A stretch of DNA of 64,000 nucleotides from an uncultured Halieaceae bacterium (GCA_913057135.1 CAJXNM010000001.1:81873-145872), one strand, 5' to 3'; shown: positions 20,134 through 29,906, counted from the stretch's first letter. Made by a program: numbers and translations. Notes: a model not told the origin generated them from the letters alone.

Positions 20134-21945
20134 CTAATATTGTCGCAGCTGAAGGTTGGGCATGTCACCCAGCGATGCCAATTCCGCCACAACGGTCTCG
20201 CCCTGCATGCGGCTCTTTATGCCCACCACCTGCACGCGATAAAACATTTCCCCAGCGCGATACTCGACCGCCACCTTGGCATCGTAGCCAGCTTCGGTGA
20301 TTTGTTTGGCTCGCTCGTCAGCGGCAGCTGGCTGCGAGAAGGTATCGACGTAAATAAACCAGCCGCCGTTATCACTGATGGGCCGTAGCTCTAAGGGCTG
20401 TTGCGTTGCCGTTTGAGTCTGTGGACTAGAGCTTAGCTGCGCCGTCTCGACTCTACTGCCCGGTGAGGCTGTGGCGGCAACAGAGGGGGTGGGCGCGGCT
20501 TCCTGCGAGGGCTCTTTTTTGCTGACTGTGGGCACTTCTTCACTCGCTGTGGGCACTTCTTTACTCGTTGTAGGCACTTTGGCGTCGGTGATGTCCTTTG
20601 GGGCAGCGGTCATTGAACCAACCCAGAGGGGCCCAATGCCAAACGCTTGCTCAAGTTGTTTGCGCGCAGCGTCAGCAGCATCTTTAGTGTTGAACCCCAG
20701 AACGCGCACTCGAAACAGCGTTCTGCCGTTCACCTCGGCCTCTTGAATGCGAACACCGTCGTAACGCTCAGCGATGCGATCGCGCCAGGTTGCTGCCAAT
20801 TCTCTATTCGAGTGGGACGCCACGTTCACAAACCAAGTCGTGCCCGCTACCGCAACGCTGTCTGGTCCATTGTTACCGGCAAGAAGCGTTTGGTTGTCGA
20901 CGGGCTCTTTTGCTTGTGCCTCGTCCGCTGCCGCCACAGGCTCCGGTGTTGCAGGCGCGGTCGGTTCGGGTGCTGCCGGGGTGTCATTCTCTACCGCTAG
21001 GACAGTGGGCGCATCCTCACTGGCCTCGACAGAACCCATTAAACGATCCTGCAAAGAACTGATTTCGCTGGCCAGCTGGGCGTACTCATCTCGCAGGGTG
21101 GCGAGCTGCGCCTTCATTGATTCATTTTCTGCCAGCAACGCAGCCTCTTGGGAACCTGTTAAATCCCCATCACTGCGCTTTTGACCTAGCTGTCCTTTCA
21201 GTTGGGTGATTTCTTGCTGTAGCTCGTTGCGTTCTTGTACCGCCCCCCAGCCGCCCACGATGAGTAGGATGGCTGCTGCTGTGACGGTCACAAAAGGCCA
21301 AACAGGTAGGCGACGACCTTGAGATTCAACCGCTTGATGGTCGGTTAATAAGGACTCCGCTGCCACCGCTTGCGGATCCACTTCACGTCCTTTGGATGCC
21401 ACCCGTCGAATGCGGATAGCTTCATCGGCCTGTTCAGCGGCTGATAGCTCCCCTGTTAGTGTTGCGATTGCGTCATCGCTGACTGCCGTATCGTCAGCGT
21501 TTGCTAGGGCTTCGTTCACCGTTTCGATTGCGTTCTCGGCAGTATCCCCCTCCCAGGGCGCCGGCGCTAGTTCTGACTCGCTGGCGGATTCCGGTGCGTT
21601 GTTGCCACTCACCAAAGGTTCAGTTACCAAGGGTTCAGCTGCAGTGTCTTCAGGATTGCCAAGCCATCCGCTGCCCTGTGTATCGTCATCGGGCAGTGTA
21701 AAGACGGCTTTGGTGGATGCGCCTGCATCGGTTTCGGTGGTTGTAGGCGCAGGGTCGCTGGCGTCACCGCCGAGCCAATCAACTTCATCGTCGAGGGCCG
21801 ATGACGGGCTGTCGTCTAGCTCAGCACTGGGCTCTGGTGGTGTCTCAGCAAGCCAGTCGGTTTCCGTGGACTCGGTATCACCACCCCATTCAGGTGGTGG
21901 TGTCATGATGCGGCGCTTTTCGTCGTCTTTGTTGTGCTCGTCCAT
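20134..21945 (-). CDS. Membrane protein with two SPOR domains
   Basis: The 603-residue protein has an acidic cytoplasmic region (1-210), one membrane helix (about 215-232), a coiled coil (about 238-305), a Pro/Ala/Thr/Glu-rich linker, and SPOR domains at about 368-445 and 527-603. SPOR domains bind denuded peptidoglycan at division sites, as in FtsN and DedD, so a septal cell-wall role is likely. The cytoplasmic tail repeats a D/G-W-L motif (residues 30-32, 56-58, 93-95). The linker has three seven-residue repeats starting VPT (457-477). Most SPOR proteins carry a single such domain. It is divergent from uvrD. Confidence 0.88.
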   Translation of the reverse strand: MDEHNKDDEKRRIMTPPPEWGGDTESTETDWLAETPPEPSAELDDSPSSALDDEVDWLGGDASDPAPTTTETDAGASTKAVFTLPDDDTQGSGWLGNPEDTAAEPLVTEPLVSGNNAPESASESELAPAPWEGDTAENAIETVNEALANADDTAVSDDAIATLTGELSAAEQADEAIRIRRVASKGREVDPQAVAAESLLTDHQAVESQGRRLPVWPFVTVTAAAILLIVGGWGAVQERNELQQEITQLKGQLGQKRSDGDLTGSQEAALLAENESMKAQLATLRDEYAQLASEISSLQDRLMGSVEASEDAPTVLAVENDTPAAPEPTAPATPEPVAAADEAQAKEPVDNQTLLAGNNGPDSVAVAGTTWFVNVASHSNRELAATWRDRIAERYDGVRIQEAEVNGRTLFRVRVLGFNTKDAADAARKQLEQAFGIGPLWVGSMTAAPKDITDAKVPTTSKEVPTASEEVPTVSKKEPSQEAAPTPSVAATASPGSRVETAQLSSSPQTQTATQQPLELRPISDNGGWFIYVDTFSQPAAADERAKQITEAGYDAKVAVEYRAGEMFYRVQVVGIKSRMQGETVVAELASLGDMPNLQLRQY

Positions 21946-22087
21946 GGCCCATGATTCCGTTAATCGTTATTTAAAATCCTAGCAGAAACCCTGCTGAATA
22001 AATGTGAAATACATCAATTTATGTGTATCTGTGCCTATTGAAACCTATCTAAACAGTACCTTAGCCCTTTAGGGTAAACTGCCTGCT

Positions 22088-24244
22088 ATGAATGTCTCTG
22101 ATATTTTAAACGGCCTTAATGATGCTCAGCGTGAAGCTGTGGCCGCCGATACCGGTAATTTGTTGGTGCTTGCGGGTGCAGGCTCGGGAAAAACCCGGGT
22201 GCTCGTGCACCGCATGGCCTGGTTAATACGCGCCGAGCAATTTTCTCCCCATGCCTTACTTGCGGTTACCTTTACCAACAAGGCGGCCCGGGAAATGCGT
22301 GGTCGTATTGAGCACATGTTGCAGATACCGACCCATGGCATGTGGATTGGCACGTTTCACGGCTTGGCACATCGTTTGTTAAAAGCCCACTGGCGAGAGG
22401 CTCGACTACCCCAAAACTTCCAGATCATGGACAGTGACGACCAGTTGCGTCTGGTTAAACGGGTGTGTCGTGACCTCGATCTTGATGACGCCCGTTGGCC
22501 CCCCAAACAGGCGCAATGGTATATCAACGCCCAAAAAGATGAGGGGCTGCGAGCTCGCCATATCGAGCCGCCCTTTGGGGACTTGTACGCCAAGACCCTG
22601 CACAGGGTCTATGGCGCCTACGAAGAGGCTTGCGAGCGGGGTGGCCTTGTGGATTTTGCCGAGCTGCTCTTGCGCGCCCATGAGCTTTGGCTGCACTCAC
22701 CAGAGACCCTCAGTCATTATCAGGGCCGCTTTCGCACCCTATTGGTTGATGAGTTTCAAGATACCAACACCATTCAGTACGCCTGGTTGCGTGTTCTCGC
22801 GGGGCGGCGTATCCCCGTGGTTGCGGTGGGCGATGACGATCAATCCATCTATGGTTGGCGTGGCGCAAAAATCGAAAATATCCAGCGTTTTAGCCAAGAC
22901 TTTGCGGAAACTTCCGTTATTCGTCTGGAGCAGAACTATCGATCAACTCAAACGATTCTGAGTGCCGCTAATGCGTTGATTGCCAATAATAGCTGTCGAC
23001 TTGGCAAAGATTTATGGACCGCGGGCGAGCAAGGTGAGCTCATTCATTTGTATGCGGGCTTTAACGAGCAAGACGAGGCACGTTTTATCATTGATCGGAT
23101 CGGTAGTTGGCTCGATGCCGGCCATGATCGCGCTTCAGTAGCTATCCTTTATCGTTCAAATGCCCAGTCCCGTGTCTTGGAGGAGGCGCTCATACGGGCG
23201 CAAATTCCCTACCGTATATATGGTGGCCAGCGATTCTATGAGCGCCTCGAAATTCGCAATGCCCTCGGCTACCTGAAGCTTCTGCTAACCCGCAGCGATG
23301 ACAATGCCCTTGAGCGTGTGATCAATATTCCCCCTCGGGGTATAGGTGGTAAAACCCTCGAGCAATTGCGCACTTTGGCGCGGGATCGCGGGGTGGCGTT
23401 TTGGGCGGCTATTACTATTGCTCGGGATGAGAAACTGTTGCCCCCGAGAGCATTGGGTGCACTGGCGGGTTTTCAGGCATTGGTCGATGAGCTCGACTCC
23501 GCCACCCTTGATTTGTCCCTACAGGAATTGGTGGAGCACGTGATTCAGTGCAGTGGTTTGCTGGAGTATCACCGTGCCGAGAAGGGCGAGCGGGGTCAAG
23601 CGCGGGTGGAAAACTTGGAGGAGCTGGTATCGGCGGCTAAGGCGTTCGTGCCAGAGGACGACGATCTGTCTCCACTGCAGCAGTTCCTCGATAATGCTGC
23701 CCTCGATGCTGGCGATGCTCAGGCCGATGCCCATGAGGACAGCGTTCAGCTGATGACGCTGCACTCGGCTAAAGGACTCGAATTTCCATTGGTGTTTCTT
23801 GCGGGGATGGAGGAGAACCTATTCCCCCACCGCATGTCCCTTGATGAGCCGGGTCGCCTCGAGGAAGAGCGACGCCTGTGCTACGTGGGTATCACACGTG
23901 CGATGGAAAAGCTGGTTATGACCTATGCTGAAAGTCGGCGGTTGCACGGCCAAGAGTCATACAATACCCCATCGCGATTTGTTCGCGAGATACCCACGGA
24001 GCTGATTAACGAAGTTCGATTGGGCAATACCATCACTCGGCCTTTGTCATCGATGACGTCGGTGTCGAATGCGGCCCAGCAGGATGCAGGCGTACAGCTG
24101 GGTCAGCGTGTAAACCATAAAATATTCGGCGAGGGTATCGTGACGAATTTCGAAGGCAGGGGCAGCAACGCACGTGTTGAAGTGAGCTTCGCCGAGGGCA
24201 CTAAATGGTTGGTATTACAGTACGCCAACCTCGAACCCTGTTGA
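22088..24244 (+). CDS. uvrD: DNA helicase II UvrD
   Basis: UvrD is a superfamily 1A 3'-5' helicase of mismatch and nucleotide-excision repair. The 718-residue product resembles E. coli UvrD end to end. Visible motifs are Walker A AGAGSGKTRV (about 29), TFTNKAA, the Walker B DEFQDTN, DDDQSIYGWRGA, QNYRST and TLHSAKGLEF. The C-terminal domain with LGQRVNHKIFGEGIV separates it from Rep. No LexA box was recognised in the 142-base upstream gap. Confidence 0.97.
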   Translation: MNVSDILNGLNDAQREAVAADTGNLLVLAGAGSGKTRVLVHRMAWLIRAEQFSPHALLAVTFTNKAAREMRGRIEHMLQIPTHGMWIGTFHGLAHRLLKAHWREARLPQNFQIMDSDDQLRLVKRVCRDLDLDDARWPPKQAQWYINAQKDEGLRARHIEPPFGDLYAKTLHRVYGAYEEACERGGLVDFAELLLRAHELWLHSPETLSHYQGRFRTLLVDEFQDTNTIQYAWLRVLAGRRIPVVAVGDDDQSIYGWRGAKIENIQRFSQDFAETSVIRLEQNYRSTQTILSAANALIANNSCRLGKDLWTAGEQGELIHLYAGFNEQDEARFIIDRIGSWLDAGHDRASVAILYRSNAQSRVLEEALIRAQIPYRIYGGQRFYERLEIRNALGYLKLLLTRSDDNALERVINIPPRGIGGKTLEQLRTLARDRGVAFWAAITIARDEKLLPPRALGALAGFQALVDELDSATLDLSLQELVEHVIQCSGLLEYHRAEKGERGQARVENLEELVSAAKAFVPEDDDLSPLQQFLDNAALDAGDAQADAHEDSVQLMTLHSAKGLEFPLVFLAGMEENLFPHRMSLDEPGRLEEERRLCYVGITRAMEKLVMTYAESRRLHGQESYNTPSRFVREIPTELINEVRLGNTITRPLSSMTSVSNAAQQDAGVQLGQRVNHKIFGEGIVTNFEGRGSNARVEVSFAEGTKWLVLQYANLEPC

Positions 24245-24255
24245 GGAGATATCCG

Positions 24256-25422
24256 TTGGCGCAACGTTTTCTACCGATCGTCGTTTTGGGATTAGTCGCA
24301 GGTCTCGTACTCGTCATCGCCCTCTGGTCGATAGACCATTACCGGTTGACCCGCGGCTCTACGGCCTACAGCGCTCAGCAAGCGACTGGCGAAGGGTTAC
24401 CGGAAACCACCGCTATAGAGTGGAAATTGGTGACTACCTGGCCGAAAAACTTACCGGGTCTTGGCAGTGCCCCTGAAAACTTTGCCCGTTACGTCAACGC
24501 CATGAGTAACGGTCGTTTGTCGGTGAAGGTGTTTGGCGCAGGGGAAATTGTGCCCGCTTTTGGTGTGTTCGACGCGGTCAGCCAAGGTGTGGCGCAAGCG
24601 GGCCATGGGGCTGCTTATTATTGGAAAGGCAAAATCCCCGCCGCGGTTTTTTTTACGGCTATACCCTTTGGTATGACGGCTCAAGAGATGAACGGTTGGC
24701 TCCACTACGGTGGCGGATTGGAACTTTGGCGCGAGTTGTATCAGCCCTTCAATGTGATTCCTTTTGCCGGCGGCAGTACTGGCGTCCAGATGGCCGGGTG
24801 GTTTAACCGAGAGCTGCGCAGTGCCGATGATCTCAAAGGTCTGAAGATGCGCATTCCCGGTCTTGCGGGTGAGGTGTTTGATGCCGCTGGAGGCACGGCG
24901 GTGCGTATCGCCGGTGGTGAGGTTTACACGTCGATGCAGACCGGCGTGATTGATGCGGTCGAGTGGGTTGGCCCTTACAACGATCGCACCTTGGGCTTAA
25001 ATGAAGTGGCCGATTACTACTATTATCCTGGCTGGCATGAACCCGGTGCCATGCTCGAGTTCATCATTAATGATCGTGCTTATAACGCGCTACCCGACGA
25101 TTTAAAGGCCGTGGTGAGCGCCGCCGCGAGAGCCGCTAACGCGGCTATGCTTGATGAGTTCACCGCCCGCAATAACGAGTCATTACGCGACCTGCTCGAT
25201 CAGGGTACGGACTTGCGACGCCTACCTGACGATGTGTTTGCTCGACTGCATCAGCGAGCACAAGAGGTCATGGCCGCCTTAGTTGCTTCTGATCCGATGG
25301 CCGCAAAGATTCAGCGTTCCTACCAAGGGTTTTACGACGACGTCCGTGCCTATCATGCTATTTCTGAGCAGGCGTACCTCGATGCGCGGGCTAGGGTACT
25401 GCCGCCCACAGGCAACAACTGA
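24256..25422 (+). CDS. TRAP transporter substrate-binding protein (DctP family)
   Basis: This is the extracytoplasmic binding protein of a tripartite ATP-independent transporter. The 388-residue protein has a single N-terminal hydrophobic helix (about residues 4-23), which may be an uncleaved anchor, then the DctP fold. The sequence around VTTWPKNLPGLGSAPENFA and the MQTGVIDAVEWVGPYND motif resembles the 2-oxoacid-binding (TakP-like) branch; the substrate remains a guess. TTG 24256 is preceded by GAGGAG at 24243-24248, so a start inside uvrD at 24205 is rejected. The partner dctQM genes are on the opposite strand. Confidence 0.88.
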   Translation: MAQRFLPIVVLGLVAGLVLVIALWSIDHYRLTRGSTAYSAQQATGEGLPETTAIEWKLVTTWPKNLPGLGSAPENFARYVNAMSNGRLSVKVFGAGEIVPAFGVFDAVSQGVAQAGHGAAYYWKGKIPAAVFFTAIPFGMTAQEMNGWLHYGGGLELWRELYQPFNVIPFAGGSTGVQMAGWFNRELRSADDLKGLKMRIPGLAGEVFDAAGGTAVRIAGGEVYTSMQTGVIDAVEWVGPYNDRTLGLNEVADYYYYPGWHEPGAMLEFIINDRAYNALPDDLKAVVSAAARAANAAMLDEFTARNNESLRDLLDQGTDLRRLPDDVFARLHQRAQEVMAALVASDPMAAKIQRSYQGFYDDVRAYHAISEQAYLDARARVLPPTGNN

Positions 25423-25454
25423 CTAGCGGTTTTTACACGGACTAGCGGTTTTTA
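25421..25454 (+). repeat. 19-base tandem duplication at the end of yciA
   Basis: ACTAGCGGTTTTTA occurs at 25422-25435 and 25441-25454 with a period of 19. The second copy encodes the last codons and stop of the thioesterase gene. It also fills the short gap to the converging TRAP gene. Confidence 0.8.
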
Positions 25455-25846
25455 ATGGGCCGAGTGCGTTTGTCGTTATCGATGGCCACGTAGACAAACG
25501 TGCCCTCGGTGACTTTGAGCGGCTCACCGTCGTGGCGCGAGTTAATCCACACCTCAACCACCACGCGCACGGAACTGCGACCGATCTCTACAACATCTGA
25601 GTAGCAACTGACGACGGCACCAACATGCACAGGGGTTAGGAAGGACATGCCCTCGACGGCAACGGTTGCAACGCGCCCACCTGCAACATCGCAGGCCGTC
25701 ACGTAGCCCGCTAAATCCATTTGTGACATCAACCAACCACCGAAGATATCCCCATGGGGGTTAGTATCACTGGGCATGGCGACGGTTTGCAGCGATAAAT
25801 CCCCCTGTGGTGTGGGGTTGGTGTCGATGTCATTCATAGTTCGCAT
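25442..25846 (-). CDS. yciA: Acyl-CoA thioesterase, YciA-like hotdog protein
   Basis: The enzyme hydrolyses short- to long-chain acyl-CoA to free acid and CoA. The 134-residue protein has the hotdog signature PSDTNPHGDIFGGWLMSQMD, with the catalytic Asp of GDIFGGW, and VEGMSFLTPVHVG. It is close in length and sequence to E. coli YciA. The start is ATG 25846 or the internal Met four codons in. It lies between the TRAP binding protein and dctM. Confidence 0.9.
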   Translation of the reverse strand: MRTMNDIDTNPTPQGDLSLQTVAMPSDTNPHGDIFGGWLMSQMDLAGYVTACDVAGGRVATVAVEGMSFLTPVHVGAVVSCYSDVVEIGRSSVRVVVEVWINSRHDGEPLKVTEGTFVYVAIDNDKRTRPIKNR

Positions 25847-25924
25847 TCCATATTGAGGGCGATTCTGCCGCGAGCCCAGCCGTTTACGTTTTCTGAAAGT
25901 GGGCAGTTCATGTGGTGCGTGGGG

Positions 25925-27292
25925 TCACCGATCAAAATAACCCGGTAGCCAGGTCGCCAGAGTCGGCGTCGTCCACAGAAGCGCCATTACCGCTATTTGG
26001 ATGAGGATAAACGGAATAACGCCCGTGTAAATGGCGCCGGTGCGTAATCCCTCTGGAGCAACGCCACGCAGGTAAAATAGAGCAAAACCGAAGGGTGGTG
26101 TCAGAAACGAGGTTTGTAAATTTAGAGCGATCATAATACCGAGCCAAATGGGATCGAATCCCATGGCCAGTAGTATGGGACTGACAATGGGCACCACCAC
26201 GAAGGTAATTTCAATAAAGTCGAGGATGAACCCTAGAAGGAACAGAACAACCATCACCACCAAGAGCGCGTGCTCTGGCCCCCCGGACATCGACAGAAAG
26301 AAGGATTGAACCCACTCCTCCCCGCCAAACCCCCGAAACACCAAGGAAAACACCGCCGCCCCGACGAGTATCATGAACACCATACTGGTGACCATCAGGG
26401 TTGAGTGACCAATATCCCGAAGTTGATCTCTACTGAGTTGACCCTTGATGCGCGCCAACAGTAGAGCACCGATGGCACCGACCCCCGCCGCTTCTGTGGG
26501 TGTTGCCGCACCCACTAAAATGGCGCCCAATACCAACACGATAAGCGCCAGTGGTGGTACTAGCCCGATTAAAAAGGGCCGCCAGTCGAAGCGTTCTGTG
26601 ATTGCGGGTGGTGCCTTCGATGGGGTGATAAGCCCGACAATGAGCACGTAGCCGATATACAGCGCCACCAGCAGAAGGCCGGGCACAAGTGCACCGCTGA
26701 ATAGGTCGCCCACCGATACGGTACTGGTATTGATAACCCCCATGTCGAGTTGTGCTTTGGTGTAGGCACTGGACACAATGTCTCCCAGCAGTACCAGGGC
26801 AATAGAGGGGGGAATAATCTGGCCCAAGGTACCTGTTGCGCAAATAGTGCCGGCGGCGAGGGCTGGGTTGTAGCCGGCCCGCAACATAGAGGGCAGTGAT
26901 AGTAGGCCCATGGTCACGACAGTGGCACCGACAATACCGGTGCTGGCGGCTAGGAGTGCACCCACCACGATGACGGCAATGCCCAAGCCACCGGGTTTGC
27001 GTCCAAAAAGCCGAGCCATGCTGGTTAATAACTCTTCCGCGATGCGCGCCCGCTCAAGGGTGTTTCCCATCAAAATAAAGAGGGGCACCGCCACCAACGT
27101 CTGGTTATTCATGGTGCCGAAGATGCGCGCCGGCAGTGCTGATAAGTAGCCCGCATCAAAGACATTTAGCAGGGTGCCCAGTGCAGCGAACGCCAGCGCC
27201 GTGCCCCCAAGGGTGAGTGCAACGGGAAAACCCAGCATCAGCAGTGCGCACACGACCCCAAACAGTAACAGTGCAAATTCTCCGTTAACCAT
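25925..27292 (-). CDS. dctM: TRAP transporter large permease subunit (DctM)
   Basis: This is the sodium-dependent translocation subunit of a TRAP transporter, with 455 residues in about 12 hydrophobic segments. It has the family motifs PLFILMGNTLERA, TICATGTLGQIIPPS and LNLQTSFLTPPFGFALFYLRG. The start overlaps the dctQ stop by eight bases, so the pair is translationally coupled. Sequence type matches the oxoacid branch inferred for the binding protein. Confidence 0.93.
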   Translation of the reverse strand: MVNGEFALLLFGVVCALLMLGFPVALTLGGTALAFAALGTLLNVFDAGYLSALPARIFGTMNNQTLVAVPLFILMGNTLERARIAEELLTSMARLFGRKPGGLGIAVIVVGALLAASTGIVGATVVTMGLLSLPSMLRAGYNPALAAGTICATGTLGQIIPPSIALVLLGDIVSSAYTKAQLDMGVINTSTVSVGDLFSGALVPGLLLVALYIGYVLIVGLITPSKAPPAITERFDWRPFLIGLVPPLALIVLVLGAILVGAATPTEAAGVGAIGALLLARIKGQLSRDQLRDIGHSTLMVTSMVFMILVGAAVFSLVFRGFGGEEWVQSFFLSMSGGPEHALLVVMVVLFLLGFILDFIEITFVVVPIVSPILLAMGFDPIWLGIMIALNLQTSFLTPPFGFALFYLRGVAPEGLRTGAIYTGVIPFILIQIAVMALLWTTPTLATWLPGYFDR

Positions 27293-27866
27293 GATTTGCC
27301 TCTGTCTTGTGCTGGCGTGGTTGTGCCAATGCCAGCAGCTGCTTGGCCGCGCGAATGATCTCTGCCATAGCCTGTAAAGCCAGCAGTACCGCCATGGCGG
27401 GAATTAAGGCCTTGAGCAAGAACACCGCCGGTAAACCCCCGGGCTCTGGCGAGCCCTCAAGGCTGGACCACGCTTCTGTCACATAACCGAGACTGCTAAT
27501 CCCAATGAGCGCACAGAGGGGTAAGGTAAATACAATTTGACCAAGAGCGTTGACCCACGCACGGGCCTTTTGACCCCAATGCCGATAAAAAATATCGACC
27601 CGTACATGTTCATCAAAGCGCATGGCACAGGAAGCGCCCAGCATAAAAAGTGTGCTGTGCAGATAAATGACCCCCTCTTGCCCCGCAATGAAGCCCACCC
27701 CAAATAGATAGCGGAGCGCCACCACAATCGCGGTTAAAATCGCCATCATCAAGGGTATCCACGCCAGTTTTGACGCCAGCCACTGTGCACCGGCGTCAAT
27801 AGCCTGACCAATACGGATACCCGCATGAGGTTCTGTGTCTGATGGTATTGTCGGTCGCAGGGACAC
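27285..27866 (-). CDS. dctQ: TRAP transporter small permease subunit (DctQ)
   Basis: The 193-residue membrane protein has four hydrophobic segments and the DctQ pattern [14 protein letters not shown] before the third. It works with DctM and the periplasmic binding protein. The start is GTG 27866, divergent from yaaA. The fusion-prone pair is separate here and overlaps dctM. Confidence 0.9.
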   Translation of the reverse strand: MSLRPTIPSDTEPHAGIRIGQAIDAGAQWLASKLAWIPLMMAILTAIVVALRYLFGVGFIAGQEGVIYLHSTLFMLGASCAMRFDEHVRVDIFYRHWGQKARAWVNALGQIVFTLPLCALIGISSLGYVTEAWSSLEGSPEPGGLPAVFLLKALIPAMAVLLALQAMAEIIRAAKQLLALAQPRQHKTEANHG

Positions 27867-27964
27867 AGGTGTTATTCCTGTTTTGTGTCGGACCCCACAA
27901 GGTTATCATCTTCCGACCGAAACCAAGCCCCGCAACCCACCGAAAGTCGAGTAGAGGGATCGTT

Positions 27965-28747
27965 GTGCTAACCGTTTTATCGCCTGCAAAAACCCTAGAT
28001 TTTGACACACCGCCTGTCACCGAGGCCCATACGCAGCCCCAGTTCCTTGAGCGTGCCGGCACCCTTGTTGAGGATGCACGACGATTGACCCCTCAAGAGA
28101 TCCGCGATCTTATGGGTGTCAGTGAAGCCATCGCCAACCTTAATCATCAACGGTTCATGGATTGGCAGCCCCCTTTCGATTTCAGCAATGCTAAACAGGC
28201 GGTGCTGGCATTTAAGGGCGATGTGTATACCGGGCTACAGGCGGAAGCATTATCTGAAGCTGCCCTGGCATTTGCTCAGGATCATGTGCGTATTCTGTCG
28301 GGGCTTTATGGGCTACTGAGACCCTTGGACCTGATGCAACCGTATCGGCTAGAGATGGGGCTAAAGTTTCAAAATACTGGCGGTCGTAATCTGTACGAAT
28401 TCTGGGGCAGTGCTATCACCGACGAACTCAACCAGAGTATTGCTGACTCCGGCACACCGGTATTGGTAAACCTTGCTTCAAACGAGTATTTCAAGGCGGT
28501 TCAGCCCCGAGCCCTCGATGCTGAGGTTATCACCCCGGTGTTCAAAGACCTGAAAAACGGCAAGCACAAGATTATTAGTTTTTATGCAAAAAAAGCCCGC
28601 GGTGTCATGGCGCGCTATATTTGCAGCGAAGGGCTCAACGAGCCTGAGTCTTTGAAAGCATTCACGGGCGATGGCTATTACTTCTGCCCTGAACAATCCT
28701 CCGCCAGAGAGTGGGTATTTTTGCGGGATCATCCTCCCGCGGGATAA
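27965..28747 (+). CDS. yaaA: Peroxide stress protein YaaA (DUF328/UPF0246)
   Basis: YaaA limits iron-driven damage during hydrogen peroxide stress in E. coli and binds DNA. The 260-residue product begins [16 protein letters not shown], the family N-terminus. It also has [20 protein letters not shown] and [14 protein letters not shown] 27965 is preceded by AGAGGG at 27954-27959. A longer frame from 27842 would overlap the dctQ start and adds no family sequence. Confidence 0.93.
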   Translation: MLTVLSPAKTLDFDTPPVTEAHTQPQFLERAGTLVEDARRLTPQEIRDLMGVSEAIANLNHQRFMDWQPPFDFSNAKQAVLAFKGDVYTGLQAEALSEAALAFAQDHVRILSGLYGLLRPLDLMQPYRLEMGLKFQNTGGRNLYEFWGSAITDELNQSIADSGTPVLVNLASNEYFKAVQPRALDAEVITPVFKDLKNGKHKIISFYAKKARGVMARYICSEGLNEPESLKAFTGDGYYFCPEQSSAREWVFLRDHPPAG

Positions 28748-29878
28748 CTAACCCTGCTTGAAGGGCAGCAGCGTGCGCGCCTCGTCCCGATAATGTTCCA
28801 CCTGCTGCCGCTCTCGTTCGCAAAAAGCCGCAATAGCACTTTCAAAACCCTGTTCGGCAATCCAGTGGTGGGAGTGGGTCAGCACGGGTTCAAAGCCCCG
28901 TTGGATTTTGTGCTCGCCCTGTGCACCCGGATCGAACCGCTCAAGGCCCTGCTCAATACAGAACTCAATGCCACGGTAATAGCAGGCTTCAAAGTGTAGG
29001 TAGTCGAATTCTTGAAGACAGCCCCAATAGCGACCAAATAAGGTGTTGGTACTGCGAAAGTACAAGGCAGCTGCAAGTCGCTGTTGGTCCTTAGAGGCAA
29101 TGACCATGACCGTATTGGCGGTCAAGCGTGGGCATACATCGGTGAAAAAAGCGCGCGTCAGGTAGCCGCCGTGGCCACTGCGTTTCGCGTAAGTCATTTG
29201 ATAGCAGTGATGAAAAAATGTCCAGTCAGAGGCGCTAATCTGATCACCAACCCGCGTCTCCAGCTGTAAGCCCTGTTCTTTTACTCGTGCACGCTCCCGT
29301 CTCAAGTTCTTGCGCTTGCGGCTGGCAAAGGTCCCCAAGAAATCGTCAAAGCTGGTGTACTGCCGGTTGAACCAGTGGAATTGGGTTGTTTGACGCTGGT
29401 GCAGGCCTGCGGTATCGAATGCAGCAACACTCTCGACGTCGTTAAACAAGCTGTGCCAGCCTGAAATACCCTGCTCATGGCACAGCCCTTTAATGGCGGT
29501 TAGTAATTGTTCCAGTGCCTTTGGGTAGGCGGGATTGGTGTAAACCCTCGGCCCTGTTGCGGGCGTAAAGGGCGCCGCGGTGATCAGTTTTGGGTAATAG
29601 CTAAGCCCCTGTCGTTGCCATGCATCGGCCCAGGACCAATCGAAGACGTATTCCCCGTAAGAATGACTTTTAAGAAATCCAGGGGCAGCGGCAACCGTGT
29701 CTTGGTCATTACGCAGCACCAAATGACAGGGCTGCCAGCCGCTGGCGGCGGTTGTGCAGTCGGCCTCTTCCAAACCCCGAAGAAAGTCATGTCGAAGAAA
29801 CGGATAATCACCACCAAACCACGTGTCCCAGTCCTTAGCAGACAGGTCATTGATGGTGCTGTGCACATGCAACTGCAT
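28748..29878 (-). CDS. FemAB-like N-acyltransferase (DUF482/COG3146)
   Basis: The 376-residue protein belongs to the GNAT-fold family often annotated as peptidogalycan biosynthesis proteins. Typical blocks are FASRKRKNLRRERARV, AALYFRSTNTLFGRYWG and the C-terminal RFDPGAQGEHKIQRGFEP. FemAB relatives add amino acids to acceptors using aminoacyl-tRNA, but the substrate of this branch is not known to me. It lies 28 bases after ubiA and converges with yaaA, with adjacent stops. Confidence 0.87.
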   Translation of the reverse strand: MQLHVHSTINDLSAKDWDTWFGGDYPFLRHDFLRGLEEADCTTAASGWQPCHLVLRNDQDTVAAAPGFLKSHSYGEYVFDWSWADAWQRQGLSYYPKLITAAPFTPATGPRVYTNPAYPKALEQLLTAIKGLCHEQGISGWHSLFNDVESVAAFDTAGLHQRQTTQFHWFNRQYTSFDDFLGTFASRKRKNLRRERARVKEQGLQLETRVGDQISASDWTFFHHCYQMTYAKRSGHGGYLTRAFFTDVCPRLTANTVMVIASKDQQRLAAALYFRSTNTLFGRYWGCLQEFDYLHFEACYYRGIEFCIEQGLERFDPGAQGEHKIQRGFEPVLTHSHHWIAEQGFESAIAAFCERERQQVEHYRDEARTLLPFKQG

Positions 29879-29906
29879 GGGATTGGTCCTGTTGCTATCG
29901 GTGAAC

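Noticed and set aside
19921..20388. 155-codon plus-strand frame over the small periplasmic gene and the SPOR 3' end
   Set aside because: Antisense to two supported genes and without recognisable features.
21392..21982. 196-codon Ser/Ala-rich frame on the plus strand opposite the SPOR gene
   Set aside because: Its low-complexity composition mirrors the acidic Asp/Glu/Ala tail of the real gene on the other strand.
21946..22087. LexA (SOS) box upstream of uvrD
   Set aside because: No CTGT-N8-ACAG arrangement was found; CTGT and ACAG occur but too far apart.
24205..24255. Start of the TRAP binding protein inside uvrD
   Set aside because: The TTG at 24256 has a well-placed GAGGAG site, and the extra residues disturb the N-terminal hydrophobic segment.
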